Positions 20,593-30,391 of a stretch of 64,000 nucleotides of DNA are shown one piece after another. Position 1 is the stretch's first letter. Each line of letters begins with the position of its first letter. The DNA comes from Epithemia pelagica (taxonomy: Eukaryota; Bacillariophyta; Bacillariophyceae; Surirellales; Surirellaceae). Under the pieces are notes generated by a model. That model ran no database searches, had not been told where the DNA came from, and worked only from the letters and a program-made list of their open reading frames with translations. Location: contig OX337237.1 in the NCBI GenBank assembly GCA_946965045.2, forward strand, positions 3,348,001 through 3,412,000. The letters are read 5' to 3'. A program made the position numbers and the translations under genes.

Positions 20593-23346
20593 TTAGACCG
20601 TTGACAGGACAGAATTAGTTTTGTTGGTGGCACCAAAAAATGGGTCAGTGGCAAGTGCAACGACCGGTTCCAGGTCATGTGGTGTTGGTGTCGGTAGCGA
20701 GTCTTGGCGAGTAACGGGTCGATTTGGAATCTGATCTTCGTCGTCGCCTTTGAAAAGGTCCTTCACAAACTCGTCAAACACCAACAGTTTCTTGTATTGC
20801 TGGTAATTCGTAGGAGGGAAGTTTGCCGCTGGTGTATCTTGGAGATACGATCTCTTGATGCCCCATGTACCGATTGGGTTTCCGGTGGCATCGATTTCAT
20901 TGTTGTCACCAGCGAGGGGTCTACTGCGTAGTCGCGCACTTTCGCGAACTTTGGACACGAGGCTTGGCTGGTCCCCAAACGAAGTCCCCGAGGCGATTTG
21001 GGCTTTTACAGGAGCGCCGTTCTGCGAAAAGTCGACAAAGTAGGGGGATGAAATTCCGTTGGCATCCGGTTCGCATGCTTCGTGGGCCTCTCGACGCCAA
21101 TCCCAAAACCGTTTGATCAAGTCATCTCCCAGGCCACCGACGGCCATACGTGGAGAGCCCCAGTCTTCAATGCGATTCGCCTGGCCTTGCATAACACAAG
21201 AGTCTTCCAGAGCAATGTGGTAGTTCCAATTGTTGACCAAAAGAGTGAGGATGGGTCGGACGAGTGGTATCCCTGTGATTGTCGAAAGAATGGGTCCTCT
21301 TGGAAGATGCTGCCGAAGAAGCACCCGCGTTCGATGAGGCGCAACCGGAATAATTTGAAACTCTTCTTCAAATCCACTGACCCCGCCGTGACGAACGATA
21401 TTCGGAGGGTCAAAACGGATAAGCTTTTTTGGTCGTCCATCCTTTTCAATGGATCCCAAATGTCCCATCCCACAGTCATCCGTGAAAGCCTTGAGCTTCA
21501 ATTTTGGTAGATTTGAGTTCTTCATGCCAATACTCTCGATTGGCGGGATACTCCCGTCATGTAGAAAGAACAAGTGCGGAGAATCGAGATTGTTTTCGAC
21601 AATGTACGAGTAGTCGACCGCGTAATCCAGGACGGTGTCGATCGTGACAGTCTCCATATCCCCTTTGCGGCGTGTTGGGAGCAAGGAAGGGTCCGCTTCC
21701 AACACATTGCCCCTCCAAACATAGACCAACCCATCGTGTTCCACAACAGCGCGATTATTCCCACAGTTGGTTTTGGTCACTGACTTGAGAAAGTTGGAGC
21801 TACCCGTCCTCGCCGTGACATTCGCGTCTTCATCAACCGTGTTGAGCGTTGGAATATTGACGCATTCTCCACCCTTTCCAAACCTCCACCCGTGGTAAAA
21901 GCACACGAGTTCGCCATTTTCGACTTTTCCCATGGACAGAGGAACTGATCGATGAGGACATACATCCGCCGTCGCGACAAGCTCACCGGCCGAGTCGCGA
22001 TAGATGACAATGGGCTCTCCCCATAGCCTTGTTCCAAATGGTTTGCCATCTGATGTTTTCCGTCCCAGAACGGCATCCAGCGGCGTCTCGTAACCATCAA
22101 TCTGCCAGGTGTAGGCAACAGCGTACCAGACCTTGTCAAAGCTCGGCTTCTTCAACAGCACCTGGTTATTGCTCTGAGTCGGTGTGTACGACTTGACAAG
22201 GCCGTCGACGCGGCTGCTAATGTGCTGGGCAATCTTCCCTTGTTGAGAAACTTGATCCAGCTGGCCTTGGGCAGTCTTACTGGAACGGGAGGCTGCCAGG
22301 CAAAAGTGGACGGCACCTCCCCATCGGGAACGGTGCTCCAAAAGATCCATGTTTGCCGTCTTGTCAAAGAAGATGGAAGCCTCGTTGGTGAATGGTACAC
22401 TCACAAAGGGTTTGAGACTATCCGTCATGCAAACCATACACTCAGCACCATTGTTTCCCTGTGGGGAACAAAACTCGAAAATATCGGGCATCATGTTGCG
22501 AATAGCGTCCTCATTGACGTAAAATAGAACCGCTTCGGAGACAAACAAGGTGGGAACACCCACTTGGAGTCCTCCTTTCTCTCGTAGTGTGTCAATAATG
22601 CCTACAGGAGAGTCGCCGCCACAGTCATTCAAATCAAATGGGACAAGTTTGGGGCCTTTCCCTTCCAGATCCCAGGTAGGGTCATGCTCGTCTCGAAATT
22701 TCGCGTAGAGCTTCTCCTTGCCAGCGCAGACATCGGGCAGGTCTACTTCCATAAAGTTGATTTTGTCGTCGTGTGCGTGACGAAATCTCAAGGATCTCGT
22801 ATCGTATCCTGCACCGAACAAGACGATATTACACTCGACGGCATTTCCAGACTCATCGGTACATGCTGGACTTGTTAAAAAGTGGTCGACTGCTTTGTCA
22901 ATAAAGTCTGTTCGTGCTTGAATCCATTCGGTAAACTTGACAATGGGATCGAACAAACGACTGCCACCCTCGGTGGTAACCAGACCGCGTGTGGTCGGTG
23001 GAAGAAACTTTTGCGCTACATCATCTTGGATCATACCTCTCTGGTTCAGGAGAGCTCTCACCCAAAGAACTCGAAGGTTCTTGCTGGAATCACTAATCGG
23101 ATCCGGATCGAACGCATGAAGGAGGCCAAACGCAGCACCAGTAAAAGCATCGGAAAGGATTCCAAACATGTTTTGTGAATCGGCCTCGCTGGTCTGTCCG
23201 GGTGCTTGCTGCAGTCTACTAGAGCTCGAAGGCAGGCCCGTGGCGCTAATACGAGCCGCCAAGTGTACAGGAGCCGTAAAAGCATGCGAGCTGACGGCAA
23301 AGAAAAGACCGAGACAAATCAGAACGGATCTCTTATGAGGCATCAT
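20593..23346 (-). CDS. Plastid-targeted fusion: SAM-dependent methyltransferase + Rieske [2Fe-2S] oxygenase
   Basis: 917 residues with ATG at 23346 chosen because it opens a textbook diatom plastid leader: hydrophobic signal (VLICLGLFFAVSS), cleavage at HA|FTAP, then a Ser/Arg-rich transit region. Residues about 70-370 are a class I methyltransferase of the leucine-carboxyl-methyltransferase type: the SAM motif FGAGYDTRSLRF (about 176), VDLPDVCAGKEKL and LFVSEAVLFYV. Residues about 405-860 are a Rieske oxygenase of the pheophorbide-a-oxygenase / TIC55-like type: cluster ligands in CPHR (about 462) and CFYHGW (about 481), and a mononuclear-iron site in ENNLDSPHLFFLH (about 583-595). The C-terminal region is PaO-like. 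Rieske oxygenases of this type act on chlorophyll derivatives or related substrates. The methyltransferase partner suggests a two-step modification of one substrate, which is inference. No frameshift or internal stop. A bifunctional enzyme and a mis-joined pair of genes can both be considered, but no intergenic sequence separates the domains. Confidence 0.88.
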   Translation of the reverse strand: MMPHKRSVLICLGLFFAVSSHAFTAPVHLAARISATGLPSSSSRLQQAPGQTSEADSQNMFGILSDAFTGAAFGLLHAFDPDPISDSSKNLRVLWVRALLNQRGMIQDDVAQKFLPPTTRGLVTTEGGSRLFDPIVKFTEWIQARTDFIDKAVDHFLTSPACTDESGNAVECNIVLFGAGYDTRSLRFRHAHDDKINFMEVDLPDVCAGKEKLYAKFRDEHDPTWDLEGKGPKLVPFDLNDCGGDSPVGIIDTLREKGGLQVGVPTLFVSEAVLFYVNEDAIRNMMPDIFEFCSPQGNNGAECMVCMTDSLKPFVSVPFTNEASIFFDKTANMDLLEHRSRWGGAVHFCLAASRSSKTAQGQLDQVSQQGKIAQHISSRVDGLVKSYTPTQSNNQVLLKKPSFDKVWYAVAYTWQIDGYETPLDAVLGRKTSDGKPFGTRLWGEPIVIYRDSAGELVATADVCPHRSVPLSMGKVENGELVCFYHGWRFGKGGECVNIPTLNTVDEDANVTARTGSSNFLKSVTKTNCGNNRAVVEHDGLVYVWRGNVLEADPSLLPTRRKGDMETVTIDTVLDYAVDYSYIVENNLDSPHLFFLHDGSIPPIESIGMKNSNLPKLKLKAFTDDCGMGHLGSIEKDGRPKKLIRFDPPNIVRHGGVSGFEEEFQIIPVAPHRTRVLLRQHLPRGPILSTITGIPLVRPILTLLVNNWNYHIALEDSCVMQGQANRIEDWGSPRMAVGGLGDDLIKRFWDWRREAHEACEPDANGISSPYFVDFSQNGAPVKAQIASGTSFGDQPSLVSKVRESARLRSRPLAGDNNEIDATGNPIGTWGIKRSYLQDTPAANFPPTNYQQYKKLLVFDEFVKDLFKGDDEDQIPNRPVTRQDSLPTPTPHDLEPVVALATDPFFGATNKTNSVLSTV

Positions 23347-23533
23347 GGCCCCTCGTTTAGCTCTGTTGGTGTCGGCAATCGAAAAAAGGTATCTTGGTGG
23401 TTGTTGTTTTGATTGGGCACGGGGCACGGTGAGTGCCGATTCTCGAAATCTTCTTGGATGCATGTTCAAGATGTCAAGAATTCGGGTTCGGTCCATCTGC
23501 TACAGATGGTATCTTGTAGAGTAGTGTACTTTT

Positions 23534-23712
23534 TAAAGGAGGGTCCCCCGGCGCGTAGGTCATGAATACGCGTGGAAGCTTTTGAGACACTCCGTCTCAA
23601 GTCTCAAAAGCATTTATGACTGCCATAGTATGGCATATTCCACACAGTCTCCACGCAAAGGGCTTCCACGCGTTTTGCTCTGTTACAAACATATCCTCTC
23701 CGAGAGGATATG
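23534..23712. repeat. Foldback-rich segment upstream of K1
   Basis: Contains an outer inverted repeat (ACGCGTGGAAGC near 23571 against GCTTCCACGCGT near 23663), an inner hairpin (GCTTTTGAGAC ... GTCTCAAAAGC near 23579-23611) and a near-perfect palindrome at 23690-23712. Its left edge (AAAGGAGGGTCCCCCGGCGCG) resembles the left part of the insertion in K3 (TAGAGGAGGGTCGCCCGGCGCG), so the two may be related elements. Confidence 0.7.
23690..23712. promoter_or_regulatory. 23-bp palindrome 47 bp upstream of the K1 ATG
   Basis: Arms CATATCCTCTC and GAGAGGATATG around a single C, with 11 of 11 pairs matching. It sits where a core promoter or 5' UTR should be. It could be a dimeric-factor site, a transcript hairpin or part of the foldback element. 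Confidence 0.45.
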
Positions 23713-23759
23713 TCCTCTCGTGCTGCTATTTCTTGTCGACGTTATAAAGCGCCGGGACC

Positions 23760-24842
23760 ATGACAACGACTCTGCAAAAGCAAGCATGGCAGTCGGGCCT
23801 TGTCCTTGTAGATGACACAGAAGAATGGAATGAAAGAGACTGGCCTCCTCTCGAGGGAGGATGGCGTATGGGTCATGCTTCGGTCGTACTGAATCATACC
23901 GATAACAACCAGGAACAAACCGTCGTCGTGTTGGGCGGATATCAAGCAGGCCAGGGCAGTGTCGATTCCATTCTTGTATTGAACTTGGCAGAATCAAACA
24001 AGCAGTGGCGAGAAGGGCCACCCATGAACAAGAAACGTTGTGGGCATGCCGCTGTTGTGTGCAAAGGAGGTGTTTATGTTGTTGGAGGAGAATACAATAA
24101 TAGCTATTCAAGTTTGAATTGCATCGAAAGAATTGATTACAATGATTTGCTGCAACCAATTTTGACTTCAAGCAGCACACATGAGAGTCATTGGACAACA
24201 TTGACATGTCGATTATCAACGGGCGGGTGTGGATGTTGTGCTATTGCGGTTCACAACCGTTACATCGTTGTAATGGGTGGCTACAACGATCGTTGTTCGT
24301 CCTCAGTCGATATTGTTGATACCAGGAATGAAACTGTCACTGCTGGACCATCCATGACTGTTCCTCGACAATTATGTGCCAGTGCGGCAATTGGTCACCG
24401 CATTTTTCTCGTTGGAGGCCAAAACGAGAGTGGCAATCTTGACTCGGTGGAGTACATTGACTTTGCAATGATTTGTGATAATGAAAAGACAAGAAAGGAA
24501 ACTGGCTCGACGTTCATTTCTTTCTCACCCACTTGGACCACTCATTCGGAGTTGGGGCTTTCCAATGCAAGCAGCTTTTGTGCAATTGTCGCCGTGGGAT
24601 CGTGTCTGGTTGTTGCCGGAGAAAAGCTTCAAACCCTCGAAGTCTTGGACACGCACCGCAACCGCGTTTGGAATCTGCCACCATTCGGACATGACCGCGA
24701 TGGCAGCATTATGGTGACTGCTGCCAATCAAGTTGCCGTTATAAGTGGCTTTGGCAATCCTTCCTGTGCAACATTAGGAATAATCGACAAGAATACATGG
24801 TGTTTTCGTCGACTCTGTGAGCAAGAGCCCAGCGGATGGTAG
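23760..24842 (+). CDS. Kelch-repeat protein K1
   Basis: 360 residues, no signal peptide or membrane segment, so probably cytosolic or nuclear. Opens with the block shared by all copies (AWQSGLVL..D..EWNE..WPPLEGGW). At least six Kelch-type blade motifs follow: VVVLGG, VYVVGG, YIVVMGG, IFLVGG, CLVVAGE and VAVISG, consistent with a six-bladed beta-propeller. Such propellers bind partner proteins; the partner is unknown. The protein stops at GW*, two codons after the last blade. Copies K3 and K5 continue for about 45 more residues, and the DNA for that tail is still recognisable after the K1 stop. Its ATG context (GCGCCGGGACC) matches K7, its closest relative by flanks. Confidence 0.9.
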   Translation: MTTTLQKQAWQSGLVLVDDTEEWNERDWPPLEGGWRMGHASVVLNHTDNNQEQTVVVLGGYQAGQGSVDSILVLNLAESNKQWREGPPMNKKRCGHAAVVCKGGVYVVGGEYNNSYSSLNCIERIDYNDLLQPILTSSSTHESHWTTLTCRLSTGGCGCCAIAVHNRYIVVMGGYNDRCSSSVDIVDTRNETVTAGPSMTVPRQLCASAAIGHRIFLVGGQNESGNLDSVEYIDFAMICDNEKTRKETGSTFISFSPTWTTHSELGLSNASSFCAIVAVGSCLVVAGEKLQTLEVLDTHRNRVWNLPPFGHDRDGSIMVTAANQVAVISGFGNPSCATLGIIDKNTWCFRRLCEQEPSGW

Positions 24843-27176
24843 TGGAAGGAATGAGTATCCGAGATGCTGATATCTCACCCCTCTCCATCTCGACATCAGC
24901 TTAAAAACGAGCAAGGCCCAATACGCGTGTCATGGTGACAAAGGGAAGGATCAAGCCTAGCCGTTTATTTCTCGAGTGATGGACTTGTTTTCTACATTCG
25001 ATTGCAATCCTAGAAACTTGTATTAAGTGTTTACACAAAAGTAGAAACAATATGTCGCAAGATAGAAGGTGCTTGTTTTTTTGTCAAAGGCGGGGAAGGA
25101 ACGCCCGATTTGTGTACCTCTACAAGTGCTGGTACTACGCTTCGGCCATTACCTGTACCTCCTGTCAGTTGTGGGACAGTGCCACCACCGTGACTGTGCA
25201 GTAGTGACCAGAATCGGGTACTTTGCGGTGGCATCATGGCTCTCTACATAGCACAGAGTCGTTCTCCATGGATTGGTAGCTGTGGCAGGGAGGCCACCAA
25301 CCGGTGAGAGGAGCAGGAACAGAAGCACGCCAAGGCGAAACCTTGTTGGACCTGATGTTGTCCGCTTCGAATGGTTCTTCTTCGAAAGATGGCAAGGGGT
25401 CGAGTTTGGATGAAAGTAAGGAGGGAGGACCGTATCATATCCAATTCCGACATGATGGCCAAGAACAGGTTGTCCCTTTCGGAGGAGTCTCCGTGCTCCA
25501 GTCGCGATGCCTTCTTCTAGCTGCTGTTGCATGTGAATCGCAATACGTTGCTGCACTTGTCATGTGATGTCAAGCCGGAATGGCCCAATGAAGATGACGA
25601 GTCCAAGAAGATCCCCACCAAATCGGATCGAAGATCGTGCCAGTTGTCGCAATGGACCAGAACGAAAACAAGGAATCGAGTCTCGACGTTGCGACGAGAC
25701 AGACAGGACACCTCCCCCCACCACTACTTTCTGTCGCAGCATTGCTCGTTCAATTGCTCATGCCTGGAAACATGCCGCTCCCCATCGCGATGTCTTGCCC
25801 CTCAATGCCAGTTCCCCGGAAACCTTGTTGCACGATTACGACAACACTGTCGAACAGCAGTGTTGGACCTTGACCACTACATCCTTTGTGCATCGTACCG
25901 AACTCAGCAGCAGCAGCACCAACAACACAACCACGACAACGAACGCCGCCGATCATGTCTTGGCCATTATGGAAGCCTTGTCACCCACACCGTATGAATG
26001 GATGTTCGAACACGAGTCGCCCGAAGCGGTTGTGTGGTCGAATGGTTTTGCTCGTCGGTGTCGAAATGGCGAAATTCGTGTGTCTGCTTCTTGTTTGTCG
26101 TGGAATCGCCCGACCGTCTGGCTCGCTTATCACGCTGATTGGGTGGAGTGTGGGTCGCTTCGACATTTGGTGCAATCACCACAACGCTGTCCCTGGTGTG
26201 CACCAGACACCAACACGCTCTGTATCAACCACTCATGTGTGTGGCTTCTGTGGTCATCCCAGCGAATCAAATATACCTGGACAGGAACTGAAGGAAACTC
26301 TCATGCCGTTGTGTACAACCAGCATGTGTCCGCACAGGAAGGGGGCGTCGGGATTTGCCGGGGATCCGACCAAGTCGACCGCAATCACACGACAATTCCC
26401 AAATCTTGATTTCCGTCCTCATCCACTCGCACTGGAATAGTTGCTTGTGTCAAGCAAGCAGGGAAACAGATGGATCCAAGCGACGACTCATCTGGTCCAC
26501 TTTTCCTGTTGATGGAAATCTTGTTGGTTGATCAGCGCATGTTGTGGATTTTGTTGCTGTCGATTTGGGAATGGAAACAAAAGCAGCAGAGTGTCAGGAA
26601 TGGTTGATGCCTTTCCACTTTTCTCATCCTCCTCTTAGAAGAACGGCCATTGTTTCCGTTGAAAATTGTAGTGGGTCGCTGGATTCTCGTCTATCGTAGT
26701 CTGCAGGGAGGAGCGACGGCTCCAGACCATGGCCATTATTTGTGTTTGTGGTGTCATTGGTCGGAATGACTCCCCATCGAAAGCTATCGTATCTTTGCCG
26801 CGATTTGCATTCTGATTTCTTGCAGAGATTTGAACCGGATCGCGCGGGATTTTAGAGAAGCTCTGCTAGCCGTGCTACCTTGTAGCTATGAGGTGTGATT
26901 TTCGGAGGGCATGAGTAACGCTATAATCTATGGCACATTTAGTATGACAAAACCTGTGGTTGTTGTCCATCTAAAAGTTTGTACCATCCATGAGAGCTGG
27001 CTACATGACACTCTTTGTACCCACCTTGGAATGTGGTTGTTTGTATTCGGACTTGGTTTGTAACAAGCAAAAGCTATGCTGTTCCATCCATCAGGACGCG
27101 ACATACACCTCTTGTTTTGGAACCTGACTCCTCGTTGTCATAGCGACGGTCATGATATTGCATGCGTACCAAATGG
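24843..27176. other. K1 3' flank: shared repeat modules, no supported gene
   Basis: 24843-24960 is the decayed C-terminal tail of K1. About 24930-26085 is a near copy of 62030-63170 behind K7, including a block (GTTTTCTACATTCGATTGC to AGATAGAAGGTGCTTG) also found behind K3 and K5, and a module starting GATGAGAGGAGCAGGAAC that recurs at about 47677, 56437 and 62371. A 280-residue ORF (25567-26409) overlaps this. Its N-terminal frame is not kept in the other copy, so it is not called as a gene. From 26090 to 27176 nothing else is recognised. Confidence 0.65.
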
Positions 27177-30100
27177 TCAGTCATTCTTGGAAGGTTTGCG
27201 TCGTTTCCTTTGCCTAGGCAAAGGATCAGGCAAAGGATCCTGGTGCGAGGTATAATCTTCGTTGCACCGGCGCTCTCGTGTAGTTGAGAGAGCGTGTTCC
27301 TGATGGATTTTGAAACAAGAGATCACCTCTTTTGCGACCTCTGCCATGTTACCAACCAACTGTTTGTATCTGGAATCTGTTGCGTTCAAGTCCGCATAGC
27401 AACAACAACCAGGCAACCGCTTAGGTCCAGTTCAAGAAGTCACACATGAATTTTTCCTACCGGTGTTGTCGGGAAACACTTACCATAGACATTTCCGCCA
27501 CCAATGGTACACCTATGTATGGACGGTAGTTTAGTTGGAAACAAACCAATGAAATCATTGATCCATTCGCTCGCATCCCGAGTACAAATTGCCGGTGTTG
27601 ACGCACTCGCTGTAGAGCGACAGGGCGGAAGAACCCATTGGCATCCTGGGAAGGCGTCCACTACCACTGGACTGAGAATCGAATGTGGGCAAGCCATTTC
27701 ATTCCGAGATAATGCACAGAGAAGTTCAGCAATCGGCCATTTCTTTTGGACATAATGTGTAGTTGTCACACACACAACCACTCCTGCTGTTAATACATGC
27801 GTCAACATGGTCACTTCCGGATCTGGCTGTTGTCCGGGCTTCATGGTCTTCTCTGCCACAAAGATATTGAGTGTGTTGCCGCCACCAGCTGCGATTTGCA
27901 ACTGATCCTCCAAACTGGTGACGTAGTCAAACTCACGTTCTTTCCGAACTTCCCCAGCAAAAGAAATGAAAATGTCGTGTTCCGGTTTCTGGTTTTCAGA
28001 AGGAAGCTTGCCAAGCATCATCTTTGCCACCTCAATTCCAAATCTCAAAATTTCTTGAAGCTTCTCTTTCTGGTGTTCAGACATCTGTTTCAGTGCCTCT
28101 GTTCCACACATCTTAAGTCGTATCTTATTGATTTTTGCAAGTACCGCCGATACTTCCAAAAGTCGTTCGCCGTGTTCGACAAAGCTCCATGACCGCATCG
28201 AATCTAACTTGGTAATCAGAGTATGCCCAATTAGAAAGGTAAGATCAAGAGATGTATCCAAACATTCCACGTCTTCACTTATTCGCGCAATAATCAGCCC
28301 AAGGAAGTTGACATTCTCGCCCATTAGCGAATTACTTTTGGTTTTGGTAATGAGACTGCATTCTTGAGTTATTTCGTTGCTCGTGGCCTGATAACGACCG
28401 GCTGTTAACAACGGAACGTTGGGTCGATGAATAGAGGAAGAAAGAGCATTTTCTTGATTTGTTCCGACATGAATGGTGTGCCATGGACGACCATCAATGG
28501 AAAGAAACAACCTCCGAAATGCTTCATCAGATAAGGGCATGTGGGAGATAGAGAACCAAGACCATGTGGTGTTTCCTTCCAAAAAGTTACGCAGTAACCG
28601 TGCTCCCAGCTGGCCAATCTCGGTATGGGATAAATTCATACATCGCCAATCACGATTGCTCTTCATACCTTCAACCAGCGCCTTGAATCCAGTGTCATTT
28701 AGATGTGTGTGCGCTAGATCAAAGATTTGCCATTGAGGACTGTTTTGTAACAGGTCCGCAACGGCATTGGCTCCCTCCTCCCCAATGTCCAGATGACTCA
28801 ACGACAAACGAACCCAATCGACATGGTCTTGTCGTCTAGATGCAAGAACGGCTGATGGCATGGAAGCACTGGTGCTGTTAATGTTCTTAGCTGATGCACC
28901 GTCACCTTGGATTGACTGGATCATTCGAAGGGCTGCGGGAAAGGTCAACCGTGGCGTGTGGTGCAGTGAAATGGTCCGAGGAATGGTAAACCGTCGACCG
29001 ACACGGAGTGCCCGATTTGAAGCCAGCATGCACAAATCCATCGATTGCCAGCATTGTCCCAAATACTCTGCCATTTCCAGGGCATCGGTTGCTTTGACGT
29101 GATTGGTAAGGAATAAATTCGTAATGGTTTCTGCCGTCAGTCCAATTTCGCCTGGATGATTCTCTAGCAAAAAGGGCAGGTGCTGAATGAGGTCGGGTTT
29201 GTCGCCACGCTTGGACGGAAACCAAAGCACCAACGAGTTCCAATTCTTCACCAACTGTTGGAGAATGGCAGGACCAACCTTGAGCCACGGCCCAATTTCG
29301 TGATATTCTACATGTAAAACAAACCGTTCCCAGCTTGGTGACGTTTTTAACAGATTGGCCAACATTTCCACCCCTTGGTCGGGAGTGTCATCAGGGAGAC
29401 TCAAAACAAAATATTTCCAAGAGGTTTGTCGACGGAGACCCTTGGCTAGTATGTCGGCATGTGTTGCCTTTTCTAAATCCATATCAAACACTCGCCAGAC
29501 TGAGTTGCCATGCAGTGATTTGGCAATGGATACCAGTTCTCCATCAAAATCATATGGACATGTATAGCGAAACGTTTCCCAGCATTGATTGCAACGCAAG
29601 GCACATGACAATGCTTCCAATTCATAGTCGCGGATCCTCTGAACCCGTGTACCATATCGTACCTCAAGTTGGAAAGATTTCCATGTTTTGTTGACACTCA
29701 AGGCTTCACCCAAGGCTTTGACTCCATTCACAGAAGAAAACTGTATGTCCCAGAGCTCGAAGTTGGTCCATTGGGTATTTTGTTGCAGTGCTTTTGCCAG
29801 TGCGTCAACTCCTTCATCTTCAAGGTTCGTTTCATAAAGCACTAAGTTCTTCCAAGCATGATTGTTGCTCAAAACGCCAACCAGTGCTTTCAATCCACGC
29901 GATCCAAAATCGCATTTATAACTCACCAAGGTGTCCCAGGACGGATTCGTATAGAGGGCATTTGCCAACCGAACCGCCGTTTGGTCGTCCAGGCCTTTGA
30001 CGCCAGACAAGCCTAGCCATGGAATTGGTGCGGTGGTTTGGATGAATGCCCGGGCGAGCGCTTCAATGCCCACGTCACCGATATCCGTATCTTCGAGGAA

Positions 30101-30391
30101 CAGAAAGGACCAATCCACATTAGCACGTCCTCTGCCCCTGACATCTCTATCCAAATCGAGAATGGCTTGTGCAGTGCGGTCAATGGCTTTGGTGTTGGTC
30201 AATCTTGGCAAAAACGGTTCTTTCCCAAAGTGCTCCACCATTCGTTGTTTCATCTTGGGGCTGATCCGGGTACGTCGCAATCGATATGGATCGCATTCGT
30301 TCATTTCAGGGTTGTTTACGTCCATTGTCGTTTCTGGAAGAGGCATGGTGCGGTCCATTGGCTCGTTGAGGTCGAAAGTCGTTGTTGTCAT
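27177..30391 (-). CDS. LRR-TIR protein (leucine-rich repeats with C-terminal TIR domain)
   Basis: Long first exon from ATG 30391. Residues about 85-660 carry ribonuclease-inhibitor-like LRRs of about 28-30 residues (e.g. GLKALVGVLSNNHAWKNLVL, GVDALAKALQQNTQWTNFEL). Residues about 660-800 are a helical linker. A TIR domain follows from about residue 805: HDIFISFAGE, LNIFVAEKT, VVVCVTTTHYVQKKW and PIAELLCAL, where the Glu (about 889) sits at the position of the catalytic Glu of NADase TIRs. No nucleotide-binding (NB-ARC/NACHT) domain, signal peptide or membrane helix is seen. The ORF ends at 27440, but a consensus donor (ATG|GTAAGT) at 27483 lies 14 codons earlier. A candidate acceptor at 27341 would add exon 2 (27340-27177, VAKEVISCFKIHQEH to a basic tail RQRKRRKPSKND), giving 1023 residues. 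The exon 2 choice is tentative. TIR proteins act as adaptors or NAD-cleaving enzymes in immunity and cell death; that role here is inferred. Confidence 0.82.

Noticed and set aside
25567-26409. 280-codon ORF behind K1, partly shared with 62610-63314 behind K7
   Set aside because: The N-terminal frame differs between the copies because of indels, several frames are open, and the differences are mostly amino-acid changing; more likely repeat DNA.
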